Assembly (NCBI GenBank): GCA_038049695.1
Contig: CP142461.1
Location: 26,853,001 to 26,917,000, forward strand
DNA length: 64,000 nt
From: Cinnamomum chago
Taxonomy: Eukaryota; Streptophyta; Magnoliopsida; Laurales; Lauraceae
Reading direction: 5' to 3'
Shown: in pieces, positions 32,325-45,400 of the stretch
Layout: every line of letters starts with the position of its first letter
How positions within the stretch are numbered: the stretch's first letter is position 1
Made by a program: the position numbers and the translations under genes
The notes under the pieces: generated by a model
What the model saw: the letters and a program-made list of their open reading frames with translations, nothing else
What the model was told of the DNA's origin: nothing
Database searches by the model: none

Positions 32325-32483
32325 CAAAGGGGGAGAGAGAGTTCAAGTGTGACTCAAAGATCTCCTACTCTTCAAAGGGGGAGAGAGTTCGAGAGTTCAA
32401 GTACTCGAAGATCTCCTATCCATCAAAGGGGGAGAAAGCTTTCAAGTTCTCAAGAGGAGAAAGAAGCATGGTCAAAGGGGGAG
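32325..32483 (+). repeat. Four spaced polypurine-tract-like repeats
   Basis: CAAAGGGGGAG occurs at 32325, 32373, 32424 and 32473, spaced 48, 51 and 49 bp. Diverged repeat sequence between them (TTCAAGT...GATCTCCTA) shows they are a tandem ~49-bp repeat. Each copies the core of the true polypurine tract at 32722. Confidence 0.85.
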
Positions 32484-32721
32484 AGCAAATAGAAGAAAGA
32501 AAGCTTGGAGCTAAAGAAGATGCTTGGCCATAGAGAGGAAGATGATAAGAAAGCTTGAAGAATGATCAAGCACCAAGCATCAAGAAGATTGAAGAAAAGA
32601 GCCCAAGAGCCCAAGCTAAGAGAAGGAGCATCCAAGAAGAAGATTTCAAGACTTGTCCAGCTGAGGGGGAGCTGAAGACAGAGTGTGTAATTTCAATGAT
32701 GAGTAAGTTGCCATCAAATTG

Positions 32722-32734
32722 CAAAGGGGGAGAT
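32722..32734 (+). other. Polypurine tract
   Basis: CAAAGGGGGAGAT directly precedes the TGTTAG start of the 3' LTR, the position where plus-strand synthesis is primed. Confidence 0.92.
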
Positions 32735-34630
32735 TGTTAGGTATTTTGTTTTTGCAATTTGGTGGATGCATTTGCATATTGGCATCATTTGAATTCACAC
32801 ACATGCATTGATTTAAAATATCTTGAAATCTAGTTTTATACATGCATTGGTTTTTAGTTTTGGAAAAGCTTTTGTTTTATGCATGTTTTGGTTTTAAACT
32901 TGGATGCATTGGTTTTAGAACCCAAAACTCTTTTGAAAACCTATTTCCTTGTGCACTACATTTGGAAAATCATCTTGTGTATTTAGGTTTAAGTCTTGCA
33001 TACATTCTTCACAAAAAGAATCATTTTGTATGCAATTTCATTTGAAAAGAGTTGTATTCAAATCAAGCTAGCCTTTGGTTTTAATCTTGTGAATCATTTT
33101 AGGCTTTGTGTTTCTCATGTTTTTAAACATCTTAGAATACCTTAAAACATGTTATTTAAGCTTGATTTAGTGGCCAAAAGATCCACCAAAGAAAAACTTT
33201 GAAAATGGAAAAAGTTGGAATTTTGGCCCAGGGACTCGCCCGACAGTGTCGTCGGTCGACCGAGCCCTGTGTCTCGGTCGACCGAGAACACTGCAGGGCA
33301 AATGGACAGTTTTTGAACTGTTTCAGGCCAACGGTCAGAAATATGACCGTTGTGCTTTCTCGGTCGACCGAGACCTGTGTCTAGGTCGACCGAGAACTAG
33401 CCGTTGGCAACTTTTTGGCTATAAAGTCCATTCATTTCCAACCTTTTTCAAGGCTTGAACCATGAACCTTTGAGAGCATTTTGGAGCCATTGAAAGGGGA
33501 TGAAGTTGGAAAGGCTAGGAGGCATTTAGGAGAGCTAAAGCTTCGATTATTAAGTTAAACCACCAAGTAAGCTCTACCTTTATTTATCATAGTTATGTGC
33601 TTTGTTTAAACTATTGGTATATGATATTTAGCATAATAACTATGATGTGTTGAATCCATTCTTCTTCTAATCTTTGGTCTAATTAAGATTGGATTCTTCA
33701 CCTTTGTTTTCAATCCAAGTTGTTAACTTTATTAATCATGCTTAGACAAAATCTTTGTTTTTCTTTCATAGCATGAGTCTTTTACTTGGTTGAAACATTG
33801 TTTGTTGTTTTCATTCATTTAAGCATTAGTTAAATTAATTTGGTTTTGAAAACAACATGCACATGCATCACATGTTCTAATTTAGCCATTTTCATACAAC
33901 TTGTTAGTCCTTGATTTTCATGTCATAAACAAGTTGAATTTCATACATGTGATTTGCATAGGACTTTCACTTTAAACTTTGAATTGCTTTAAGCAATATA
34001 TTTGATTAAGCCTTCTTTTTGAACTTGATTGAAGCCATCACACACACACCTCATAAGCATACATCTTTGCATTCATAGAGTGTTTGTGTGAGTTTAGTTT
34101 TCACTTTCATATTAGCCTATTCAAGAGGCAATTCCATTGAGCTTAAATTGTAATCTCTTAGAGTGTTCTTTTGTTAAGACACTTTCTTTGAGAAAAATAT
34201 ATTTGTAAAGGTTATTGCTAAGCCTAAGAAAAGCAACTTGTAAGGTTATTGCTTAGCCTTTGAAAAGCATCTTGTAAGATTATTGCTTAGCCTTTGAAAA
34301 GCATCTTGTAAGGTTATTGCTTAGCCTAGAAAAGCACATTGTAAGGGTTATTGCTTAGCCTAGTAAAAAGCATACTTAGTGGAATCCGGTGGGGTGTTGG
34401 AGACACAAGCCGGTAGTGGATGTAGGCACGTTGGCCGAACCACTATAAATATTGTGTTGTGGTGATTGCTATGTGGTGATTGCTTTTGTTTTAGCTTCCG
34501 CATATTGATTGATTTATCATCACATGTGACTAGTTTAGTTTAAGAATTAAAATTGGTTTAAATTGGTCACAATTGTAGCACACCCTATTCACCCCCCCCC
34601 CTCTAGGGTTAGGATCCTCGTGGACTTACA
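32735..34630 (+). repeat. 3' LTR (1896 bp)
   Basis: Copy of 26783-28678 with the same palindromes, MYB-type motifs, TATA box (33420) and tandem repeats. One substitution was found (C at 34483). It ends in TTACA and is followed by the target-site copy GTATT. Confidence 0.95.
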
Positions 34631-34635
34631 GTATT
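34631..34635. repeat. LTR-element target-site duplication, right copy
   Basis: GTATT, identical to 26778-26782. Satellite resumes with TGCACCGAGGG in register. Confidence 0.95.
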
Positions 34636-34694
34636 TGCACCGAGGGTCGCATGAAACACATAGTATAGTCAACAATTTCGCATAGATACATTGA
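34636..34694 (+). repeat. Satellite HOR unit 5, last segment
   Basis: The final bases of unit 5 between the LTR element and m1 of unit 6. From 16791 to 35067 is 18276 bp; subtracting the LINE plus one 15-bp duplication and the LTR element plus one 5-bp duplication leaves exactly 3875. Confidence 0.95.
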
Positions 34695-37600
34695 TTGTGT
34701 TTTCGCGTAGAGGTTTCGTACAACACGCCCGAAGTTCGGGTTTTAACCTTTTCAGACGAAAAACTTCCTAAAGTGCTTACCAAGCCCAAGATTCACCCGA
34801 AACCCGTTGCAAACCGAAAAGAATCTCGAAATAACCTACAATGTGCATCCCAGCCCAGAATCTCTTCAATCGGATTCCGAGGCGTAAGAGTAAATTACGA
34901 CACTTGAAACCCTTTTTTCTTTTAAAACACGATCGCGGAGTTTTCTAGGAGGCGTATTTGGACCGAGAGTCGCATGAAACGCATAGTAGAGTCAACAACT
35001 TCGTAAAGTTACATTGATTCACTTTTCATATAGAAGTTCCGTACGACGCATCCGAAATTCGACTTTTTGCCTTTTCAGTCGCAGAACTCCCTGAAGTGTT
35101 TACCAATCTCAAGATTCACCCGAAACCCGTTTCAAACCGAAAATAATCTCGAAATAACCTACATTGCGAATTCAGCCCAGAATCTCTTCACTTGGATTTC
35201 AAGGCGTAAGACTAGAGTACGACACTTCAAACCTTATTTTCTATTAAAGCTCGATCCTAGAGTTTTCTAGAAGGAGTATTTGCACCGAGGGTCGCATGAA
35301 ACACATAGTATAGTCAACAATTTCGCATAGATACATTGATTGTGTTTTCGTGCAGTGGTTTCGTACAACGCGCTCGAAGTTCTAGTTTTAGCCGTTTCAA
35401 TCGTAAAACTTCCTACAGTATTTCCCAAACCCAAGATTCACCCGAAACCCATTTCAAACCGAAAAGAATCTCGAAATAACCTATAATGCGCAACACAGCC
35501 CAGAATCTCTTCAATTGGATTTCGAGGCGTAAGACTAGAGTACGACACTTGAAACCCTTTTTTCTTTTAAAACTCGATCGCGGAGTTTTCTAGAAGGAGT
35601 ATTTGGACTGAGGGTCGCATGAAACACATAGTAGAGTCAAAAACTTCGTAAAGCTACATTGATTGAGTTTTCATACAGAAGTTCTGTACGATGCTTCCGA
35701 AGTTCGACTTTTAGCGTTTTCTAGAGGCAGAACTCCCTGAAGTGTTTACCAAACCCAAGATTCACCCGAAACCCGTTTCAAACCGAAATGAATCTCGAAA
35801 TAACCTACAATGCGCAACTCAGACCACAATCCTTTCAATAGGATTTCGAGGCGTAAGACTAGAGTACGGCACTTGAAACTTTATTTTCTATTAAAGCTCG
35901 ATCCTTGAGTTTTCTAGAAGGAGTATTTGCACCGAGGGTCGTATGAAACATATAGTATAGTGAACAATTTCGCATAGATACATTGATTGTGTTTTCGTGC
36001 AGAGGTTTCGTACAACGCGCCCGAAGTTCGGGTTTTAGCCTTTTCAGACGTAAGACATCCTGAAGTGTTTACCAAACCCAAGATTCACATGAAACCCGTT
36101 TCAAACCGAAAAGAATCTCGAAATAACCTACAATGCGCATCTCAGCCAGAATCTCTTCAATTGGATTTCGACGCGTAAGACTAGAGTACGACACTTGAAA
36201 CCCTATTTCCTATTAAAGCCTGATCCTAGAGTTTTCTAGAAGGAGTATTTCCACCGAGGGTCGCATGAAACACATAGTAGAGTCAACAGTTTCGCATAGA
36301 TAAATTGATTGTGTTTTCGTGCAGAGGTTTCGTACAACGCGCCCGAAGTTCGGGTTTTAGCCTTTTCAGACGTAAAACTTCATGAAGTGTTTACCAAACC
36401 CAAGATTCACCCGACACCAGTTTCAAACCGAAAAGAATCTCGAAATAACCTACAGTGCGCATCTCAGCCCAGAATCTCTTCAATTGGATTTCGAGGCGTA
36501 AGACTAGAGTACGACACTTGAAACCCTTTTTTCTTTTAAAAATGGATCCCGTAGTTTTCTAGAAGGAGTATTTGGACCAAGAGTCGCATGAAACACATTC
36601 TAGAGTCAACAACTTCGTAAAGCTACATTCTTTGAGTTTTCATACAAACGTTCCGTATGACGCATCCGAAGTTCGACTTTTAGCCTTTTCAGTCACAGAA
36701 CTCCCTGAAGTGTTTACAAAACCCAAGATTCACCCGAAACCCGTTTTAAAACGAAAAGAATCTCGAAATAACCTACAATGCGCAACTCAGCCCCGAATCC
36801 TTTCAATTGGATTTCGAGGCGTAAGACTAGAGTACGACACTTGAAACCTTATTTTATATTAAAGCTCAATCCTAGAGTTTTCTAGAAGGAGTTTTTGCAC
36901 CGAGGGTTGCGTGAAACACTTATTATAGTCAACAATTTCGCATAGATACATTGATTGTGTTTTCAGGCAAAGGTTTCGTACAACGCGCCCGAAGTTCGGG
37001 TTTAGCCTTTTCAGACGTAAAACTTCCTGAAGTGTTTACCAAACCCAAGATTCACATTTAACCCGTTTCAAACCGAAAAGAATCTCGAAATAACCTACAA
37101 TGCGCAACTCAGTCCAGAATCCTTTCAATTGGATTTCGAGGCGTAAGACTAGAGTACGACACTTGAAATCTTATTTCCTATTAAAGCCCGATCCTAGAGT
37201 TTTCTAGAAGGAGTATTTTTACCGAGGGTCGTATGAAACACATAGTATAGTCAACAATTTCGCTTAGATACAATGATTGTGTTTTCGTGCAGAGGTTTCG
37301 TACAACGCGCCCGAAGTTCGGGTTTTAGCCTTTTTACACGTAAAACTTCCTAAAGCGTTTACCAAACCCAAGATTCACCCGAAACCCGTTTCCAACCGAA
37401 AAGAATGTCGAAATAACCTACAGTGCGCATCCCAGCCCAGAATCTCTTCAATTGGATTTCAAGGCGTAAGACTAGACTACGACACACCCTTTTTTCTTTT
37501 AAAACTCGATCCCGGAGTTTTCTAGAAGGATTATTTGGACCGAGAGTCGCTTGAAACACATAGTTGAGTCAACAACTTCGTAAAGCTCCATTGATTGAGT

Positions 37601-38564
37601 TTTCGTACAGAAGTTCCGTACGACTCTTCCGAAGTTCGACCTTTAGCCTTTTTAGTCGCAGAACTCCCTGAAGTGTTTACCAAACCCAAGATTCACCCGA
37701 AACCCGTTTCAAACCGAAAAGAATCCCGAAATAACCTACAATGCGCAACTCAGCCCAGAATCCTTTCAATTGGATTTCGAGGCGTAAGACTAGAGAACGA
37801 CACTTGAATCCTTATTTTCTATTAAAGCTCGATCCTGGAGTTTTCTAGATGGAGTATTTGCACCGAGAGTCGAATGAAACACATAGTATAGTCAACAATT
37901 TAACATAATTACATTGATTGTGTTTTCGTGCAGAGGTTTCGTACAACTCGCTCGAAGTTCGGGTTTTAGCCTTTTCAGACGTAAAACTTCCTGAAGTGTT
38001 TACCAAACCCAAGATTCACCCGAAACCCGTTTCAAACCGAAAAGAATATCGAATTAACTAACAATGCGCATCTCAGCCCAGAATCTTTTCAATTGGATTT
38101 CGAGGCGTAAGACTAGAGTACGACACTTGAAACCCTTTTTTCTTTTAAAACTCGATCCCGGAGTTTTCTAGAAGAGGTATTTGGACCGAGAGTCGCAAGA
38201 AACACATAGTAGAGTTAACAACTTCGTAAAGCTACATTGATTGAGTTTTCCTACAGAAGTTCCGTACGACGCTTCCGAAGTTCGACTTTTTAGCCTTTTC
38301 AGTCCCAAAATTCCCTGAAGTGTTTACCAAACCCAAGATTCACCCGAAAGCATTTTCAAACTGAAAAGAATCTCGAAATAACCCACAAGGCGCAACTCAG
38401 CCCAGAATCATTTCAATTGGATTTCGGGGCGTAAAACTAGAGTACAACACATGAAACCTTATTTTCTATTAAAGCTCGATCCTAGAGTTCTCTAAAAGGA
38501 GTATTTGCACCGAGGGTCGCATGAAACACATAGTATAGTCAACAATTTCGCATAGATACATTGA
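34695..38564 (+). repeat. Satellite HOR unit 6 (12-mer, 3870 bp)
   Basis: Five bases shorter than the reference because m9 lacks five bases near 37485 (GACACACCC for GACACTTAAAACCC). From this unit on, m7 has CATTCTAGAG instead of CATTGTAGAG. A private T replaces G near 37531. Confidence 0.95.
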
Positions 38565-41500
38565 TTGTGTTTTCGCGTAGAGGTTTCGTACAACACGCCC
38601 GAAGTTCGGGTTTTAACCTTTTCAGACGAAAAACTTCCTAAAGTGCTTACCAAGCCCAAGATTCACCCGAAACCCGTTGCAAACCGAAAAGAATCTCGAA
38701 ATAACCTACAATGTGCATCCCAGCCCAGAATCTCTTCAATCGGATTCCGAGGCGTAAGAGTAAATTACGACACTTGAAACCCTTTTTTCTTTTAAAACAC
38801 GATCGCGGAGTTTTCTAGGAGGCGTATTTGGACCGAGAGTCGCATGAAACGCATAGTAGAGTCAACAACTTCGTAAAGTTACATTGATTCACTTTTCATA
38901 TAGAAGTTCCGTACGACGCATCCGAAATTCGACTTTTTGCCTTTTCAGTCGCAGAACTCCCTGAAGTGTTTACCAATCTCAAGATTCACCCGAAACCCGT
39001 TTCAAACCGAAAATAATCTCGAAATAACCTACATTGCGAATTCAGCCCAGAATCTCTTCACTTGGATTTCAAGGCGTAAGACTAGAGTACGACACTTCAA
39101 ACCTTATTTTCTATTAAAGCTCGATCCTAGAGTTTTCTAGAAGGAGTATTTGCACCGAGGGTCGCATGAAACACATAGTATAGTCAACAATTTCGCATAG
39201 ATACATTGATTGTGTTTTCGTGCAGTGGTTTCGTACAACGCGCTCGAAGTTCTAGTTTTAGCCGTTTCAATCGTAAAACTTCCTACAGTATTTCCCAAAC
39301 CCAAGATTCACCCGAAACCCATTTCAAACCGAAAAGAATCTCGAAATAACCTATAATGCGCAACACAGCCCAGAATCTCTTCAATTGGATTTCGAGGCGT
39401 AAGACTAGAGTACGACACTTGAAACCCTTTTTTCTTTTAAAACTCGATCGCGGAGTTTTCTAGAAGGAGTATTTGGACTGAGGGTCGCATGAAACACATA
39501 GTAGAGTCAAAAACTTCGTAAAGCTACATTGATTGAGTTTTCATATAGAAGTTCTGTACGATGCTTCCGAAGTTCGACTTTTAGCGTTTTCTAGAGGCAG
39601 AACTCCCTGAAGTGTTTACCAAACCCAAGATTCACCCGAAACCCGTTTCAAACCGAAATGAATCTCGAAATAACCTACAATGCGCAACTCAGACCACAAT
39701 CCTTTCAATAGGATTTCGAGGCGTAAGACTAGAGTACGGCACTTGAAACTTTATTTTCTATTAAAGCTCGATCCTTGAGTTTTCTAGAAGGAGTATTTGC
39801 ACCGAGGGTCGTATGAAACATATAGTATAGTGAACAATTTCGCATAGATACATTGATTGTGTTTTCGTGCAGAGGTTTCGTACAACGCGCCCGAAGTTCG
39901 GGTTTTAGCCTTTTCAGACGTAAGACATCCTGAAGTGTTTACCAAACCCAAGATTCACATGAAACCCGTTTCAAACCGAAAAGAATCTCGAAATAACCTA
40001 CAATGCGCATCTCAGCCAGAATCTCTTCAATTGGATTTCGACGCGTAAGACTAGAGTACGACACTTGAAACCCTATTTCCTATTAAAGCCTGATCCTAGA
40101 GTTTTCTAGAAGGAGTATTTCCACCGAGGGTCGCATGAAACACATAGTAGAGTCAACAGTTTCGCATAGATAAATTGATTGTGTTTTCGTGCAGAGGTTT
40201 CGTACAACGCGCCCGAAGTTCGGGTTTTAGCCTTTTCAGACGTAAAACTTCATGAAGTGTTTACCAAACCCAAGATTCACCCGACACCAGTTTCAAACCG
40301 AAAAGAATCTCGAAATAACCTACAGTGCGCATCTCAGCCCAGAATCTCTTCAATTGGATTTCGAGGCGTAAGACTAGAGTACGACACTTGAAACCCTTTT
40401 TTCTTTTAAAAATGGATCCCGTAGTTTTCTAGAAGGAGTATTTGGACCAAGAGTCGCATGAAACACATTCTAGAGTCAACAACTTCGTAAAGCTACATTC
40501 TTTGAGTTTTCATACAAACGTTCCGTATGACGCATCCGAAGTTCGACTTTTAGCCTTTTCAGTCACAGAACTCCCTGAAGTGTTTACAAAACCCAAGATT
40601 CACCCGAAACCCGTTTTAAAACGAAAAGAATCTCGAAATAACCTACAATGCGCAACTCAGCCCCGAATCCTTTCAATTGGATTTCGAGGCGTAAGACTAG
40701 AGTACGACACTTGAAACCTTATTTTATATTAAAGCTCAATCCTAGAGTTTTCTAGAAGGAGTTTTTGCACCGAGGGTTGCGTGAAACACTTATTATAGTC
40801 AACAATTTCGCATAGATACATTGATTGTGTTTTCAGGCAAAGGTTTCGTACAACGCGCCCGAAGTTCGGGTTTAGCCTTTTCAGACGTAAAACTTCCTGA
40901 AGTGTTTACCAAACCCAAGATTCACATTTAACCCGTTTCAAACCGAAAAGAATCTCGAAATAACCTACAATGCGCAACTCAGTCCAGAATCCTTTCAATT
41001 GGATTTCGAGGCGTAAGACTAGAGTACGACACTTGAAATCTTATTTCCTATTAAAGCCCGATCCTAGAGTTTTCTAGAATGAGTATTTTTACCGAGGGTC
41101 GTATGAAACACATAGTATAGTCAACAATTTCGCTTAGATACAATGATTGTGTTTTCGTGCAGAGGTTTCGTACAACGCGCCCGAAGTTCGGGTTTTAGCC
41201 TTTTTACACGTAAAACTTCCTAAAGCGTTTACCAAACCCAAGATTCACCCGAAACCCGTTTCCAACCGAAAAGAATGTCGAAATAACCTACAGTGCGCAT
41301 CCCAGCCCAGAATCTCTTCAATTGGATTTCAAGGCGTAAGACTAGACTACGACACACCCTTTTTTCTTTTAAAACTCGATCCCGGAGTTTTCTAGAAGGA
41401 GTATTTGGACCGAGAGTCGCTTGAAACACATAGTTGAGTCAACAACTTCGTAAAGCTCCATTGATTGAGTTTTCGTACAGAAGTTCCGTACGACTCTTCC

Positions 41501-42434
41501 GAAGTTCGACCTTTAGCCTTTTTAGTCGCAGAACTCCCTGAAGTGTTTACCAAACCCAAGATTCACCCGAAACCCGTTTCAAACCGAAAAGAATCCCGAA
41601 ATAACCTACAATGCGCAACTCAGCCCAGAATCCTTTCAATTGGATTTCGAGGCGTAAGACTAGAGAACGACACTTGAATCCTTATTTTCTATTAAAGCTC
41701 GATCCTGGAGTTTTCTAGATGGAGTATTTGCACCGAGAGTCGAATGAAACACATAGTATAGTCAACAATTTAACATAATTACATTGATTGTGTTTTCGTG
41801 CAGAGGTTTCGTACAACTCGCTCGAAGTTCGGGTTTTAGCCTTTTCAGACGTAAAACTTCCTGAAGTGTTTACCAAACCCAAGATTCACCCGAAACCCGT
41901 TTCAAACCGAAAAGAATATCGAATTAACTAACAATGCGCATCTCAGCCCAGAATCTTTTCAATTGGATTTCGAGGCGTAAGACTAGAGTACGACACTTGA
42001 AACCCTTTTTTCTTTTAAAACTCGATCCCGGAGTTTTCTAGAAGAGGTATTTGGACCGAGAGTCGCAAGAAACACATAGTAGAGTTAACAACTTCGTAAA
42101 GCTACATTGATTGAGTTTTCCTACAGAAGTTCCGTACGACGCTTCCGAAGTTCGACTTTTTAGCCTTTTCAGTCCCAAAATTCCCTGAAGTGTTTACCAA
42201 ACCCAAGATTCACCCGAAAGCATTTTCAAACTGAAAAGAATCTCGAAATAACCCACAAGGCGCAACTCAGCCCAGAATCATTTCAATTGGATTTCGGGGC
42301 GTAAAACTAGAGTACAACACATGAAACCTTATTTTCTATTAAAGCTCGATCCTAGAGTTCTCTAAAAGGAGTATTTGCACCGAGGGTCGCATGAAACACA
42401 TAGTATAGTCAACAATTTCGCATAGATACATTGA
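38565..42434 (+). repeat. Satellite HOR unit 7 (12-mer, 3870 bp)
   Basis: It shares the 5-bp m9 deletion with unit 6 (near 41355). Private changes include CATATAGAAG in m4 near 39546 and GAATGAG near 41079. No gene. Confidence 0.95.
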
Positions 42435-45400
42435 TTGTGTTTTCGCGTAGAGGTTTCGTACAACACGCCCGAAGTTCGGGTTTTAACCTTTTCAGACGAA
42501 AAACTTCCTAAAGTGCTTACCAAGCCCAAGATTCACCCGAAACCCGTTGCAAACCGAAAAGAATCTCGAAATAACCTACAATGTGCATCCCAGCCCAGAA
42601 TCTCTTCAATCGGATTCCGAGGCGTAAGAGTAAATTACGACACTTGAAACCCTTTTTTCTTTTAAAACACGATCGCGGAGTTTTCTAGGAGGCGTATTTG
42701 GACCGAGAGTCGCATGAAACGCATAGTAGAGTCAACAACTTCGTAAAGTTACATTGATTCACTTTTCATATAGAAGTTCCGTACGACGCATCCGAAATTC
42801 GACTTTTTGCCTTTTCAGTCGCAGAACTCCCTGAAGTGTTTACCAATCTCAAGATTCACCCGAAACCCGTTTCAAACCGAAAATAATCTCGAAATAACCT
42901 ACATTGCGAATTCAGCCCAGAATCTCTTCACTTGGATTTCAAGGCGTAAGACTAGAGTACGACACTTCAAACCTTATTTTCTATTAAAGCTCGATCCTAG
43001 AGTTTTCTAGAAGGAGTATTTGCACCGAGGGTCGCATGAAACACATAGTATAGTCAACAATTTCGCATAGATACATTGATTGTGTTTTCGTGCAGTGGTT
43101 TCGTACAACGCGCTCGAAGTTCTAGTTTTAGCCGTTTCAATCGTAAAACTTCCTACAGTATTTCCCAAACCCAAGATTCACCCGAAACCCATTTCAAACC
43201 GAAAAGAATCTCGAAATAACCTATAATGCGCAACGCAGCCCAGAATCTCTTCAATTGGATTTCGAGGCGTAAGACTAGAGTACGACACTTGAAACCCTTT
43301 TTTCTTTTAAAACTCGATCGCGGAGTTTTCTAGAAGGAGTATTTGGACTGAGGGTCGCATGAAACACATAGTAGAGTCAAAAACTTCGTAAAGCTACATT
43401 GATTGAGTTTTCATACAGAAGTTCTGTACGATGCTTCCGAAGTTCGACTTTTAGCGTTTTCTAGAGGCAGAACTCCCTGAAGTGTTTACCAAACCCAAGA
43501 TTCACCCGAAACCCGTTTCAAACCGAAATGAATCTCGAAATAACCTACAATGCGCAACTCAGACCACAATCCTTTCAATAGGATTTCGAGGCGTAAGACT
43601 AGAGTACGGCACTTGAAACTTTATTTTCTATTAAAGCTCGATCCTTGAGTTTTCTAGAAGGAGTATTTGCACCGAGGGTCGTATGAAACATATAGTATAG
43701 TGAACAATTTCGCATAGATACATTGATTGTGTTTTCGTGCAGAGGTTTCGTACAACGCGCCCGAAGTTCGGGTTTTAGCCTTTTCAGACGTAAGACATCC
43801 TGAAGTGTTTACCAAACCCAAGATTCACATGAAACCCGTTTCAAACCGAAAAGAATCTCGAAATAACCTACAATGCGCATCTCAGCCAGAATCTCTTCAA
43901 TTGGATTTCGACGCGTAAGACTAGAGTACGACACTTGAAACCCTATTTCCTATTAAAGCCTGATCCTAGAGTTTTCTAGAAGGAGTATTTCCACCGAGGG
44001 TCGCATGAAACACATAGTAGAGTCAACAGTTTCGCATAGATAAATTGATTGTGTTTTCGTGCAGAGGTTTCGTACAACGCGCCCGAAGTTCGGGTTTTAG
44101 CCTTTTCAGACGTAAAACTTCATGAAGTGTTTACCAAACCCAAGATTCACCCGACACCAGTTTCAAACCGAAAAGAATCTCGAAATAACCTACAGTGCGC
44201 ATCTCAGCCCAGAATCTCTTCAATTGGATTTCGAGGCGTAAGACTAGAGTACGACACTTGAAACCCTTTTTTCTTTTAAAAATGGATCCCGTAGTTTTCT
44301 AGAAGGAGTATTTGGACCAAGAGTCGCATGAAACACATTCTAGAGTCAACAACTTCGTAAAGCTACATTCTTTGAGTTTTCATACAAACGTTCCGTATGA
44401 CGCATCCGAAGTTCGACTTTTAGCCTTTTCAGTCACAGAACTCCCTGAAGTGTTTACAAAACCCAAGATTCACCCGAAACCCGTTTTAAAACGAAAAGAA
44501 TCTCGAAATAACCTACAATGCGCAACTCAGCCCCGAATCCTTTCAATTGGATTTCGAGGCGTAAGACTAGAGTACGACACTTGAAACCTTATTTTATATT
44601 AAAGCTCAATCCTAGAGTTTTCTAGAAGGAGTTTTTGCACCGAGGGTTGCGTGAAACACTTATTATAGTCAACAATTTCGCATAGATACATTGATTGTGT
44701 TTTCAGGCAAAGGTTTCGTACAACGCGCCCGAAGTTCGGGTTTAGCCTTTTCAGACGTAAAACTTCCTGAAGTGTTTACCAAACCCAAGATTCACATTTA
44801 ACCCGTTTCAAACCGAAAAGAATCTCGAAATAACCTACAATGCGCAACTCAGTCCAGAATCCTTTCAATTGGATTTCGAGGCGTAAGACTAGAGTACGAC
44901 ACTTGAAATCTTATTTCCTATTAAAGCCCGATCCTAGAGTTTTCTAGAAGGAGTATTTTTACCGAGGGTCGTATGAAACACATAGTATAGTCAACAATTT
45001 CGCTTAGATACAATGATTGTGTTTTCGTGCAGAGGTTTCGTACAACGCGCCCGAAGTTCGGGTTTTAGCCTTTTTACACGTAAAACTTCCTAAAGCGTTT
45101 ACCAAACCCAAGATTCACCCGAAACCCGTTTCCAACCGAAAAGAATGTCGAAATAACCTACAGTGCGCATCCCAGCCCAGAATCTCTTCAATTGGATTTC
45201 AAGGCGTAAGACTAGACTACGACACTTAAAACCCTTTTTTCTTTTAAAACTCGATCCCGGAGTTTTCTAGAAGGAGTATTTGGACCGAGAGTCGCTTGAA
45301 ACACATAGTTGAGTCAACAACTTCGTAAAGCTCCATTGATTGAGTTTTCGTACAGAAGTTCCGTACGACTCTTCCGAAGTTCGACCTTTAGCCTTTTTAG

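Larger units (their letters stand above)
30325..32734 (+). other. Non-coding internal region of the LTR element in place of pol
   Basis: About 2.4 kb of T-rich DNA without any recognisable retroelement domain in any frame. A degenerate motif near ATAGTTATATCCTTT recurs about eleven times (30356, 30403, 30471, 30769, 30898, 31361, 31551, 31731, 31904, 32013, 32085). The 3' part (32321-32734) is purine-rich with polypurine-like repeats. A short open frame at 31103-31435 starts with TTG and resembles nothing I know. Confidence 0.8.
26783..34630 (+). mobile_element. Non-autonomous LTR retrotransposon, Copia-like (SIRE/Maximus-type)
   Basis: The element is 7848 bp, begins TGTTAG, ends TTACA and is flanked by a 5-bp target-site duplication. 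It has two 1896-bp LTRs, a tRNA-Met-i primer-binding site, a Gag-only ORF with coiled coil and zinc knuckle, about 2.4 kb of AT-rich non-coding DNA and a polypurine tract. No protease, integrase, reverse transcriptase or RNase H motif is found in any frame of the internal region, so it needs enzymes from a partner element. Lineage is inferred from the Gag C-terminal half (a GxxHGDRTGIGF-type motif before the knuckle) and the CAAAGGGGGAGATTGTTAG junction, both of which I associate with SIRE/Maximus Copia elements. I could find only one difference between the LTRs, which points to a very young insertion. Confidence 0.93.

Noticed and set aside
32267..32533. 88-codon frame with repeated SKGE motifs
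   Set aside because: It is translation of the polypurine-like tandem repeats.
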